Shown here in pieces: positions 23,513-31,566 of a stretch of DNA of 47,921 bases (position 1 is its first letter; each line of letters begins with the position of its first letter). The stretch is taken from contig CAZVEV010000010.1 in NCBI GenBank assembly GCA_964625865.1, positions 1 to 47,921 on the forward strand. Direction: 5' to 3'. Source of the stretch: CAZVEV01 sp964625865. GTDB taxonomy: Bacteria > Planctomycetota > Phycisphaerae > SM23-33. The notes under the pieces were generated by a model that was not told the DNA's origin, made no database searches, and saw nothing but the letters and a program-made list of their open reading frames with translations. A program made the position numbers and the translations under genes.

Positions 23513-24875
23513 CCCCGAGGCCGGCGTCGACTCCAGGGCCCTCCGCGCCGTCGGGGGCATGGTCATCATCACGGTCGTCGGCCTGGCGCTGTCGTTCGCT
23601 CTGCACAACCCCAGCCGCCGCGAGTACCCCGAGCGCCGGCAGGTGCGGTTCTGGCACATGTGGCGGGGCGAGTGGGCGGATGTCGTCCAGAAGATCGTCG
23701 ACCGATTCAACGAAAGCCAGGACACCTACGAGGTCATCGCCCTGTCCGTGCCCGGCCACGCGGCCAACAGCAAGTTCCTGCTTGCGGTGGCCGGCGGCGA
23801 CCCGCCGGACTGCATGGCCCAGTGGAACAACGTGATTCCCAAGTGGGCCGACAGCGAACTGCTCGTGCCCCTGAACAGCCTGATGACCGAGGCCGAATGG
23901 ACGCGGTTCAAGGAGACCACCTACCCGATTGCCAAGCGGATCGGGATCTACAAGGGCAATCTCTACGGCGTGACGACGGGGCTGAACGTCTGGGCCTGCT
24001 ACTACCGCGAGGACTTCCTCGAAGAGGCCGGCCTGGACCCCGCCGAGTTCCCCGAGACGCTCGAGGGTCTCATGGAGTGGGGGCGCAAGCTTCACCGGTT
24101 TGACGCCAAGGGCAACATCAAGCGCATCGGCTTTGTCCCCCAGTGGTTCCGCACGTACGCTCCGGGGTTCGGCGGGGGGCTGTGGGACTGGGAAAACCCC
24201 TCGGACATCATGCTCGAGACGCCGGAGAACCTGCGGGCCCTGTCCTGGCTGGTCAAGAGCCGGGCCGAACTGGGCTTCGAGAACATCCAGCGTCTTGAAT
24301 CGGGTTTCCGCCAGGGCTTCGCCAGCGATTGGCCCTTCATCCGCGGGTACTACGCGATCCTCGTTGACGGACAGTGGCGGGTCGAGCAGTTGGCCAAGTA
24401 CGCCCCCAAGGTGCGCTACGGCACGATTCCCATCCCCCCGCCAGCCGAGGGCGGACGGAAGCACTTCGGGTGGTCCAACGGCAACTTCATGATTATCCCC
24501 GCCGGGGCTGACTGCCCCAAGGGTGCCTGGGAGTTCATCAAGTTCTGGTCCGGGCTGGAGCAGCCCGAACGGGCGGCGGAGTTCTACACGTGGGGCGGCT
24601 GGCTGCCGCTGAACGATTCGATCGCCGACGCGAAATTCTATCGCGAGTACGTCGAGGCCCACCCGCAGTTCCAGACGTTCATCGACATGCTGCCCAGCAA
24701 GAACATCCATCCCATGCCCCCCGTGCCCTACCAGGACTACCTCGCCGACCGCGTCCAGCAGATGGACGACTCGGCCATCCGGGGCACGCTCACGCCGGCC
24801 GACGCGCTGAAGAGACTGGTGCGGGAGATCAAGACTGAGCGAGCCCGGCGCCGGGAGACTCACCGTGGCCACTAG
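23502..24875 (+). CDS. Sugar ABC transporter substrate-binding protein, membrane-anchored
   Basis: A family 1 solute-binding protein of 457 residues. It lacks a normal signal peptide and lipobox: a short cytoplasmic start is followed by a transmembrane helix (about 15-32, VGGMVIITVVGLALSFAL). The binding domain starts at about 45 (VRFWHMWRGEWADVVQ) and contains FNESQDTYEV and the hinge region up to AAEFYTWGGWLPLNDS. It therefore appears tethered to the inner membrane. It is encoded between the two permeases, overlapping each by 11 bp (23502-23512 and 24865-24875), suggesting tight translational coupling. That order is uncommon, since the binding protein is usually first. The family is certain from the fold motifs; the sugar is not known. 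Confidence 0.88.
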   Translation: MADSPEAGVDSRALRAVGGMVIITVVGLALSFALHNPSRREYPERRQVRFWHMWRGEWADVVQKIVDRFNESQDTYEVIALSVPGHAANSKFLLAVAGGDPPDCMAQWNNVIPKWADSELLVPLNSLMTEAEWTRFKETTYPIAKRIGIYKGNLYGVTTGLNVWACYYREDFLEEAGLDPAEFPETLEGLMEWGRKLHRFDAKGNIKRIGFVPQWFRTYAPGFGGGLWDWENPSDIMLETPENLRALSWLVKSRAELGFENIQRLESGFRQGFASDWPFIRGYYAILVDGQWRVEQLAKYAPKVRYGTIPIPPPAEGGRKHFGWSNGNFMIIPAGADCPKGAWEFIKFWSGLEQPERAAEFYTWGGWLPLNDSIADAKFYREYVEAHPQFQTFIDMLPSKNIHPMPPVPYQDYLADRVQQMDDSAIRGTLTPADALKRLVREIKTERARRRETHRGH

Positions 24876-25734
24876 CGACCAGAGCGTGGTGTTCAAGCTC
24901 TCGCCCGCGCGGCGCGCGATCACGCACGTCGTGCTCGTGCTGATGTGCCTGCCCTTCGCCATGCCCCTGGTCTGGATGGTCACCACCTCGCTGAAGACAG
25001 AGAACCAGATCCGCACGGGCGACAAGGAGATCTCGATCGACGTCCTGATGCCCAACCCCGTCAGGTGGGACAACTACCCCGAGGCCCTGCAGGCCGTCCC
25101 GTTCGGAACGTATCTCCAGAACACGCTCCTGCTGTGCGTGCTGAACGTCATCGGGGCCGTCCTCAGCAGCGCGGTGATCGCCTACGGCTTCGCGCGGCTG
25201 GAGTTTCCCGGGCGCGACGCGCTGTTCATCATCATGATCGCCACGATGGCCCTGCCCGCCCAGGTGACGATGATCCCGATCTTTGCGCTGTTCAGGAAGC
25301 TCGGGATGTACGGCACGCTGGCGCCGCTGTTCGTGCGGAGTTTCTTCGGGAATCCGTTCTTCGTGTTCCTGCTGAGACAGTTCTTCCGGACGATCCCGAA
25401 CGACCTGACCGAGGCGGCCCGGATCGACGGCGCGGGCGAGTGGAAGATCTTCTGGAAGGTCATGCTCCCGCTGGCCCGGCCCGCACTGGCGGTGGTCGCG
25501 CTGTTTCAGTTCCTGCGGACGTGGAACGACTTTTTCGGCCCGCTGCTGTACGTCAACGACCCGTCGCGCTACACGCTGGCCTACGGCTTGCAGCAGTTCG
25601 TCTCCAGCTTCGACACGAAGTGGGCGCTGCTGATGGCCGCCTCGTGCGTGTTCACGATCCCCATCATCATCCTGTTCTTCCTCGCCCAGAAGACGTTCAT
25701 CCAGGGCATCTCCACGACGGGGGGGAAAGGATAG
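24865..25734 (+). CDS. Sugar ABC transporter permease (MalG/UgpE type)
   Basis: Second membrane subunit of the sugar importer, 289 residues, six transmembrane helices. Hallmarks are MPLVWMVTTSLKTENQI near the N-terminus, the EAA loop LTEAARIDGAGEWKIFWKVM (about 174-193) and FLRTWNDFFGPLLYVN. GTG 24865 is the start and overlaps the binding-protein gene by 11 bp. No ATPase gene is present here; importers of this group often share a common MsiK/UgpC-type ATPase coded elsewhere. The gene ends 36 bp before the convergent pdxA, with a hairpin between them. Confidence 0.92.
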   Translation: MATSDQSVVFKLSPARRAITHVVLVLMCLPFAMPLVWMVTTSLKTENQIRTGDKEISIDVLMPNPVRWDNYPEALQAVPFGTYLQNTLLLCVLNVIGAVLSSAVIAYGFARLEFPGRDALFIIMIATMALPAQVTMIPIFALFRKLGMYGTLAPLFVRSFFGNPFFVFLLRQFFRTIPNDLTEAARIDGAGEWKIFWKVMLPLARPALAVVALFQFLRTWNDFFGPLLYVNDPSRYTLAYGLQQFVSSFDTKWALLMAASCVFTIPIIILFFLAQKTFIQGISTTGGKG

Positions 25735-25755
25735 TCGGCATCCTGCCGGTTCAGA

Positions 25756-25773
25756 AAGCCGGGCTTCCGGCTA
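25756..25773 (-). terminator. Putative terminator downstream of pdxA
   Basis: A stem AGCCGG/CCGGCT (25757-25762, 25767-25772) with a GCTT loop overlaps the pdxA stop. On the minus strand it is followed by TTTCTG, a short T-run. It may also stop the sugar ABC transcript coming the other way. Confidence 0.45.
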
Positions 25774-26802
25774 ATGATCACCGGCTACTGTCGCGGCCCG
25801 CTGATTCGCCAGGTCAATCGCCAGGGACACCGCGGCTCTGAAACTCGATGCGTCGGCGCGGTTCCTGCCCGCGATGTCGAACGCCGTCCCGTGGTCCGGG
25901 CTGGTGCGGATAATCGGCAGGCCGAGGGTGACGTTGACCGCGTCCTTCCAGGCCAGAAGCTTGATCGGGATCAGGCCCTGGTCGTGGTACATCGCCACCA
26001 CCACGTCGTACTTGCCCTCCAGCGCCTTGAGGAAGATCGTATCGCCCGGGAACGGGCCGGCCACGTCGATGCCCGCCTCGCCCGCCATCGTGATCGCCGG
26101 CGAGATCACCCGCTGCTCCTCGTCGCCGAACTGCCCGTCCTCGCCCGCGTGGGGGTTCAGGCCCGCCACGGCGATCCGCGGCTTGTCGATGCCAAACCAC
26201 CCCCGCAGGGCCTGGTCGGCAAGGTCGATGGGATTGAACACGCAGCCGATCGTAAACGAGTTGCGCAGATCGAACAGGGATTCGTGGATGGTCGCAAGCA
26301 CGACCTTCAGTTGCGGCGAGACGAACATCATCGCCACCTGGCGCGGCTTGCGCTTGCAGCGTTTGGCGAGCAGTTCGGTGTGGCCCGGGAACTGCTTGTG
26401 ACCGGCGAGCACCCACGAGGCCTTCGAGATCGGGGCCGTGACTATCGCGTCGACCAGGCCCTCTTTGGCCGCGGCGATGGCATCCTCGCAGAAGGCCATC
26501 GATGCGGTCCCGCCGACCTTGCTGGGCCCCCGCGGCAGCGTCGCCGGCTGGGAGATCTCGTCGTAGTCCATCACCGCCATGTCGTACGGGTAGCGGCGGA
26601 TGTTCTCGTGATGGTCGCGAAAGACCGTCCAAGGGGCCTCCAGGCGGTCGGCGGTGTACGACAACTGCTCGCTGAAGCCGAAGATGACGTACCGCGCCCG
26701 GCGGCGCAGGTCCTCGTCGGACAGCGCCTTGACGATGATCTCCGCCCCGACCCCGCAGGGGTCGCCCATCGTAATGCCGATCAGCGGTCTGTTCGCGTCC
26801 AT
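25771..26802 (-). CDS. pdxA: 4-hydroxythreonine-4-phosphate dehydrogenase
   Basis: Oxidises 4-phosphohydroxy-L-threonine in the PdxJ-dependent pathway to pyridoxal 5'-phosphate. The 343-residue protein has the opening IGITMGDPCGVGAEI, KFPGHTELLAKR, the metal-binding histidine motifs GLNPHAGEDGQFGDEE and AMYHDQGLIPIK, and a conserved GTAFDIAGR near the end, all typical of PdxA. ATG 26802 gives the normal length. It lies upstream of, and in the opposite direction to, the sugar importer. On its own strand riboflavin synthase is 91 bp upstream, so the two may be in one unit. A related PdxA2 family acts in tetronate catabolism, but the ordinary length and motifs favour PdxA. Confidence 0.92.
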   Translation of the reverse strand: MDANRPLIGITMGDPCGVGAEIIVKALSDEDLRRRARYVIFGFSEQLSYTADRLEAPWTVFRDHHENIRRYPYDMAVMDYDEISQPATLPRGPSKVGGTASMAFCEDAIAAAKEGLVDAIVTAPISKASWVLAGHKQFPGHTELLAKRCKRKPRQVAMMFVSPQLKVVLATIHESLFDLRNSFTIGCVFNPIDLADQALRGWFGIDKPRIAVAGLNPHAGEDGQFGDEEQRVISPAITMAGEAGIDVAGPFPGDTIFLKALEGKYDVVVAMYHDQGLIPIKLLAWKDAVNVTLGLPIIRTSPDHGTAFDIAGRNRADASSFRAAVSLAIDLANQRAATVAGDH

Positions 26803-26893
26803 GGTGTCTCACTCACGGCCGGACCAAAGGTCAAACCGTCCAGTGTATATCGTATGGGATCGCCTGTGAGAATCACAGATCAGAGGTGAGCGA

Positions 26894-27529
26894 TCAAAAC
26901 CCCGCCTTTCGCAGCGCGTCGAGTGTAAGCCCCCCACTGGCTCCGCCGGCGCCCAGGTTTCGCAGGTATCGCAGCACGTACTTGCCGATCACGTCGGTTT
27001 CGATGTTGACCGCCTGCCCGACGCGCATCTCGCCCAGGGTCGTCTCGGCCAGCGTCGTCGGAATCAGCGCCACGGAGAAGCTGTCGGCCCCCGCATCGAC
27101 GACCGTAAGCGAGACGCCCGCGACGGCTACCGAGCCCTTCGGCACGAGCTGGGCAGCCAGCTCCCGCGGGGCCGAAAACGTCCAGGCCTCCGGCGTGATC
27201 GACTTGACGGTCGCCGTCCCGTCGACGTGGCCCTGCACGAGGTGTCCGTCCAGCGACGCATCAACCGTCAGCGCACGCTCCAGGTTCACTCGCCCGCCGG
27301 CAGCCAGCGAGCCCAGCGTCGTCTTGGCCAGCGTCTCAGCCACCGCGTCAAAGCTCACCGTCGACCCGTCGATCGAGGTAGCCGTCAGGCACGCGCCGTC
27401 CACCGCCACGCTATCGCCCAGCGCCAGACCGTCAGCCAGCGGACCCAGATCAACCGTCAGCCGCGCGCCCCCCGCCGTGGGCACGACCGACCGCACCTGT
27501 CCAACATGTCGCACAATTCCCGTAAACAT
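26894..27529 (-). CDS. ribE: Riboflavin synthase, alpha subunit
   Basis: Catalyses the dismutation of two 6,7-dimethyl-8-ribityllumazines to riboflavin. The 211-residue length and the tandem lumazine-binding halves fit. The protein opens with MFTGIVRHVGQV, has the first-half GDSVAVDGACLTA and VSFDAVAETLAKTTLG, and the second-half LDGHLVQGHVDGTA, VSLTVVDAG and EMRVGQAVNIETDVIGKYV. The gene starts at ATG 27529 with a poor ribosome site (GAGAAAC), about 32 bp below the end of the EamA gene; no FMN riboswitch is seen. The organism's other riboflavin genes lie elsewhere. The name ribC is used for the same gene in some species. Confidence 0.95.
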   Translation of the reverse strand: MFTGIVRHVGQVRSVVPTAGGARLTVDLGPLADGLALGDSVAVDGACLTATSIDGSTVSFDAVAETLAKTTLGSLAAGGRVNLERALTVDASLDGHLVQGHVDGTATVKSITPEAWTFSAPRELAAQLVPKGSVAVAGVSLTVVDAGADSFSVALIPTTLAETTLGEMRVGQAVNIETDVIGKYVLRYLRNLGAGGASGGLTLDALRKAGF

Positions 27530-27561
27530 CGTTTCTCAAGCATACCTGATTTCCACCCCGC

Positions 27562-28491
27562 TTACGAGCCTGCGGCCCCGGTGGTGCGATGGTACTTCAG
27601 GACGATGACGGCGCCGGCGATCAGGAGGACGCAGGCAGGGTACAGGGCCCGGATCGGGACGATGTCGTAGAAGACGTAGCCCATCGCCCCGGCGAAGACG
27701 AACTGGAAGAGCGTCAGGATGCTGACGACCTGGCCCCGCATGTGACGCATGCAGTAGTTCAGCGCCGAATGGCCCACCACCGTCGGGATCACGCCCAGGC
27801 CGAGGATCAGCAGGACTTCCGGGCCGGTGAAGGCCCCAAGCGTGACGGACTGGTCGAGCAGCGCGCCGACGGGCAGCACCCAGGTCAGCGCCGCGGCCAG
27901 CAGGCACACCGACGACCCGACGGCGTACAGGGGCACGAGGTACAGCCAGATGCTGCCCACGTGACGGTGCTTGCGGGCCAGCGCCAGGTAGAAGCACAGG
28001 AACAGCATCGACCCCAGGCAAATCATGTCGCCCTGGAAGTGGGCGGCGCTGATGCCGTGGTCGGCCGCCGCAAGGACGACCACCCCCGCGATCGCCAGGC
28101 CCGTGCCCGCCAGCTCCGGGCGGGTGATCTTCTCGCCGATCATGAAGAACATGAAAAACGGCATGGCGATGGGGACCATGTTGACGATGAGCGAGCAGTT
28201 GGCCGGGTCGGTCATGCGGGCGCCGATGATCCACGAGATAAAGTGCAGGCCGAGCATGACACCGGGCAGCAGGACGTGGCGCAGGTCGCGGCGGCTGAAC
28301 CCGGCCCCCGCGCGAGCGAGGTCGCGTGCGAACAGCGGCGCGAGCACCACGACCGCCACCGCCATGCGGAGTCCCGCCAGCAGTACCGGCGGCGTATGGG
28401 TCGCGCGAATCATGATCGGCGCCGTCGCACACGCCATCACGCCACACAGCAGCAGAATCAGATTAAACGCCACGTCAGTCGCATCCTTCAT
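27562..28491 (-). CDS. EamA-family drug/metabolite transporter
   Basis: A 309-residue inner-membrane protein of about ten transmembrane helices in two repeats, the EamA (DMT, RhaT/YdcZ-like) layout. N-terminal VAFNLILLLCGVMACATAPIM, internal SLIVNMVPIAMPFFMFFMIGEKITRPELAGTGLAIAGV and the second-half GPEVLLILGLGVIPTVVGHSALNYCMRH are characteristic. Members export amino acids, nucleobases or drugs; the substrate is not predictable here. The ATG at 28491 is the only sensible start. Its own -10-like TATGAT is upstream. Confidence 0.88.
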   Translation of the reverse strand: MKDATDVAFNLILLLCGVMACATAPIMIRATHTPPVLLAGLRMAVAVVVLAPLFARDLARAGAGFSRRDLRHVLLPGVMLGLHFISWIIGARMTDPANCSLIVNMVPIAMPFFMFFMIGEKITRPELAGTGLAIAGVVVLAAADHGISAAHFQGDMICLGSMLFLCFYLALARKHRHVGSIWLYLVPLYAVGSSVCLLAAALTWVLPVGALLDQSVTLGAFTGPEVLLILGLGVIPTVVGHSALNYCMRHMRGQVVSILTLFQFVFAGAMGYVFYDIVPIRALYPACVLLIAGAVIVLKYHRTTGAAGS

Positions 28492-28526
28492 AAGCCCCCC
28501 ACCGTCACCGCCCCACCGCGAGCGTC

Positions 28527-28532
28527 ATCATA
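28527..28532 (-). promoter_or_regulatory. Possible -10 box for the EamA transporter
   Basis: TATGAT on the minus strand, 36 bp before the ATG at 28491. No convincing -35 is visible. Confidence 0.25.
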
Positions 28533-28574
28533 GCCGAAGGTGCGGCCATCGTATGCACCCCGGCGCAAAAGGCA

Positions 28575-28602
28575 GGCGGCGTCGGGGGTGGCCGACGCCG
28601 CC
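28575..28602 (-). terminator. Putative intrinsic terminator of ppdK
   Basis: An 11-bp perfect stem (28575-28585 GGCGGCGTCGG, 28592-28602) with a 6-base loop lies 64 bp beyond the ppdK stop. On the minus strand it is followed by TGCCTTTTGC, a short T-run. Confidence 0.55.
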
Positions 28603-28666
28603 TTGGGTGCGGATGAGGGTTTGGGTCGCAAACGTCATCGCGCGGTTCTGAGGCCCGGGTGGGGCG

Positions 28667-31357
28667 CTATTTCTTCTTGGCCTTCCTGGTGGCCTTCTTC
28701 TTGGCCTTGGCCTTTTTCGCCTTCTTGGCCGGGTGGTTGATGGCGGCCTGGGCGGCGGCGAGGCGGGCGACCGGGACGCGGTACGGGGAGCAGGAGACGT
28801 AGGTCAGGCCGGTGATGTGGCAGAACTCGACGCTGCTCGGATCACCGCCGTGCTCGCCGCAGATGCCCAGCTTCAGACCGCGCCGGGCGGCCCGGCCCTT
28901 CTCGCACGCGATGCGGACCAGCTCGCCCACGCCGTTGCGGTCCAGCGTGGTGAACGGGTCGGCCTCGTAGATGCCCTTCTCGACGTAGTCGGCCAGGAAC
29001 ACGCCCGAATCGTCGCGGCTGAACCCGCAGCCCATCTGCGTCAGGTCGTTGGTGCCGAAGGAGAAGAACTCGGCTTCGGCGGCCACTTCGTCAGCGGTCA
29101 GGGCGCCGCGGGGCACCTCGATCATCGTGCCGATCTTGAGGTAGGCCAGCTTGCGGCCCTTCTTCTTGGCGATTTCGGCGTAGACGTTCTCGACGATGGC
29201 CTTCTGATTGGCCAGTTCCTTCACGTGCCCGACCAGCGGGATCATGATCTCGGGCTTGGCGCCGCGGACGGCGTAGGCGGCCTCGATGACGGCGCGGGCC
29301 TGCATCTCGGTGATCTCCGGATAGGCGATACCGAGACGACAGCCGCGATGCCCGAGCATCGGATTGAACTCGTGGAGGGAGGCGACCTTCTCGGCGATGA
29401 CCTTGGGCCTGACGCCCATGGCCTTGGCCATTTCGGCCTGCCCGGCCTTGTCGTGCGGCACGAATTCGTGCAGCGGCGGGTCGAGGAATCGGATCGTCGC
29501 GGGGCGGCCCTTGAGGGCTTTGAAGATACCCACGAAGTCTTTCCGCTGGACGGGCAGGAGGGCCTTGAGGGCCTTGCGCCGGCCCTTCTCGTCGTCGGCG
29601 AGGATCATCTTCCGCATCGCGACGATGCGGTTACCCTCGAAGAACATGTGCTCGGTACGGCACAGCCCGATGCCTTCGGCGCCGAACTTGACCGCCACGC
29701 CGGTGTCATGCGGCGTGTCGGCGTTGGTGCGAACGCCCAGCGTGCGGTACTTGTCGGCCAGCTTCATGATCGTGCCGAACGGCCCGGTCAGCTTGGCGTC
29801 GACGGTCTTGACCTTCTCAGCGTAGACGGCGCCGGTCGAGCCGTTGAGGCTGACCCAGTCACCTTGCTTCAGTGTCATTCCGCCGGCGGTGAGGGTCTTC
29901 TTCTTGTAGTCGATCTTGCAGGCTTCGCAGCCGGCGACGCAGCAGGTGCCCATTCCGCGGGCCACCACGGCGGCGTGGCTGGTCATGCCGCCCCTGCTGG
30001 TCAGGATGCCCTTGGCCACGTGCATCCCGCCGATGTCCTCGGGGCTGGTCTCGATACGGACGAGGATGACGCTCTCGCCCATCTCTTCCCACTCCTCGGC
30101 CTCGTGGGCGGTGAAGACGATCCGCCCGGTCGCGGCGCCGGGGCTGGCGGGCAGGCCTTTGGCAATGGTCTTGGCCGCCGCCTCGCTCTTGGGGTCGAAC
30201 GTCGGGTGCAGCAGTTGGTCGAGGCTCTTCGGATCGACGCGGCAGACGGCTTCCTTCTCGGTGATCAGCTTCTCGCGCATCATGTCGATGGCGATCTTGA
30301 CCGCCGCGGTGGTCGTCCGCTTGCCCGTGCGGGTCTGGAGCATGAACAGCTTGCCCTTCTCGATCGTGAACTCGACGTCCTGCACGTCGCGGTAGTGCTT
30401 CTCGAGCTTGGTGCGGATGGCGAGCAGTTCCTTGTAGCACTTGGCGTCGAACTTCCTGAGCTGGACGATCGGCAGGGGCGTCCGAATCCCCGCCACCACG
30501 TCTTCGCCCTGGGCGTTGACCAGGTACTCGCCGTAGAACACGTTCTTGCCCGTCGCCGGGTCGCGCGTGAAGGCCACGCCCGTTGCGCAGTCGTCGCCCA
30601 TGTTGCCGAACACCATTTCCTGGACGTTCACCGCCGTCCCGAGCAGTCCGCGGATGTCATTCAGTTCGCGGTACTTGATCGCGCGGGGGTTGTTCCACGA
30701 GCCGAACACCGCGTCGACAGCGGCCTGAAGCTGCTCGCGAGCGCACTGCGGGAAGCTCTTGCGGGCCTTCTTGTAGACCACCTTGTACGCGGCCACCACG
30801 TCACGCAAACCCTGTACGTCGAGGTCGGTGTCGGTGGCGGCCTTGTGGGCTTTCTTGACCTTCTCCAGGGCGGCTTCGAAATCGTGATGCGGAACGCCGA
30901 GCACCACGTCGCCGAACATCTGCATGAATCGGCGGTACGAGTCCAGGACGAACCGTTCGTTGCCCGTCAGTTCGATCATGGCATCGAGGGTCTCGTCATT
31001 GAGGCCGAGATTCAACACCGTATCCATCATGCCCGGCATCGAGACCGCCGCGCCGGAGCGCACGGAGACCAGCAGCGGGTTGGGCCCGCGCCCGAAGGTC
31101 TTGCCCGTGAACCGTTCGACCTTCCGGATGTTGGCGTCGATCTGGCCGGCCAGTTCCTTCGGATACCTGCGGCCGAGCTTGTAGTACGCGTCGCAGGTCT
31201 CGGTGGTGATTGTGAAACCTGACGGCACGGGCAGGCCCAGGCTGCACATCTCTGCCAGGTTGGCGCCCTTCCCGCCCAGAAGTTCCTTCATGGAGGCCTT
31301 GCCTTCGCTCTTGCCGCCACCGAAGAAATACACGTACTTTGCCTTTTTCTTGGCCAT
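28667..31357 (-). CDS. ppdK: Pyruvate, phosphate dikinase
   Basis: Interconverts pyruvate, ATP and phosphate with phosphoenolpyruvate, AMP and pyrophosphate, in the cytoplasm. The 896-residue protein has the order of the family: N-terminal nucleotide-grasp region (VYFFGGGKSEGKASMKELLGGKGANLAEM), central phospho-histidine domain (GGMTSHAAVVARGMG, catalytic His) and C-terminal PEP/pyruvate barrel (GLCRTEHMFFEGNRI, FFSFGTNDLTQM, ICGEHGGDPSS). ATG 31357 with GGAGAAAG upstream is chosen over upstream in-frame codons whose translation is unrelated. The C-terminus ends in about 20 Lys/Ala-rich residues (KKAKKAKAKKKATRKAKKK) after the usual end, an odd basic tail. A promoter and a 155-nt leader precede it; a terminator follows. 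Confidence 0.96.
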   Translation of the reverse strand: MAKKKAKYVYFFGGGKSEGKASMKELLGGKGANLAEMCSLGLPVPSGFTITTETCDAYYKLGRRYPKELAGQIDANIRKVERFTGKTFGRGPNPLLVSVRSGAAVSMPGMMDTVLNLGLNDETLDAMIELTGNERFVLDSYRRFMQMFGDVVLGVPHHDFEAALEKVKKAHKAATDTDLDVQGLRDVVAAYKVVYKKARKSFPQCAREQLQAAVDAVFGSWNNPRAIKYRELNDIRGLLGTAVNVQEMVFGNMGDDCATGVAFTRDPATGKNVFYGEYLVNAQGEDVVAGIRTPLPIVQLRKFDAKCYKELLAIRTKLEKHYRDVQDVEFTIEKGKLFMLQTRTGKRTTTAAVKIAIDMMREKLITEKEAVCRVDPKSLDQLLHPTFDPKSEAAAKTIAKGLPASPGAATGRIVFTAHEAEEWEEMGESVILVRIETSPEDIGGMHVAKGILTSRGGMTSHAAVVARGMGTCCVAGCEACKIDYKKKTLTAGGMTLKQGDWVSLNGSTGAVYAEKVKTVDAKLTGPFGTIMKLADKYRTLGVRTNADTPHDTGVAVKFGAEGIGLCRTEHMFFEGNRIVAMRKMILADDEKGRRKALKALLPVQRKDFVGIFKALKGRPATIRFLDPPLHEFVPHDKAGQAEMAKAMGVRPKVIAEKVASLHEFNPMLGHRGCRLGIAYPEITEMQARAVIEAAYAVRGAKPEIMIPLVGHVKELANQKAIVENVYAEIAKKKGRKLAYLKIGTMIEVPRGALTADEVAAEAEFFSFGTNDLTQMGCGFSRDDSGVFLADYVEKGIYEADPFTTLDRNGVGELVRIACEKGRAARRGLKLGICGEHGGDPSSVEFCHITGLTYVSCSPYRVPVARLAAAQAAINHPAKKAKKAKAKKKATRKAKKK

Positions 31358-31519
31358 GGAATCTTTCTCCATCAAACGCTTGCTTTGGCCGTCCGCCCGG
31401 ACATCCTCGCGACGCCTTCGTCGCAAGAGTAGATGCCGATCGGACAACGTCGAGTCGTAGTCTCTGTCCCGGTATGCATTGCCTGCCCGAGGGTCAGCAG
31501 ACACATTTCAGGGCGGGAG

Positions 31520-31548
31520 AGTTTAGACGCGCCCCGTCGCGAAGTCAA
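31520..31548 (-). promoter_or_regulatory. Putative sigma70-type promoter for ppdK
   Basis: On the minus strand TTGACT (31543-31548) and TAAACT (31520-31525) are 17 bp apart, immediately below the stop of the HEAT/ankyrin gene. Transcription would start near 31513, giving a leader of about 155 nt. I find no riboswitch-like folding by eye in that leader. Confidence 0.5.
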
Positions 31549-31566
31549 CAGCCTTTTGTCGGGTCA

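Noticed and set aside
27530..27561. FMN riboswitch ahead of riboflavin synthase
   Set aside because: The gap to the upstream gene is only 32 bp, too short for the known riboswitch.
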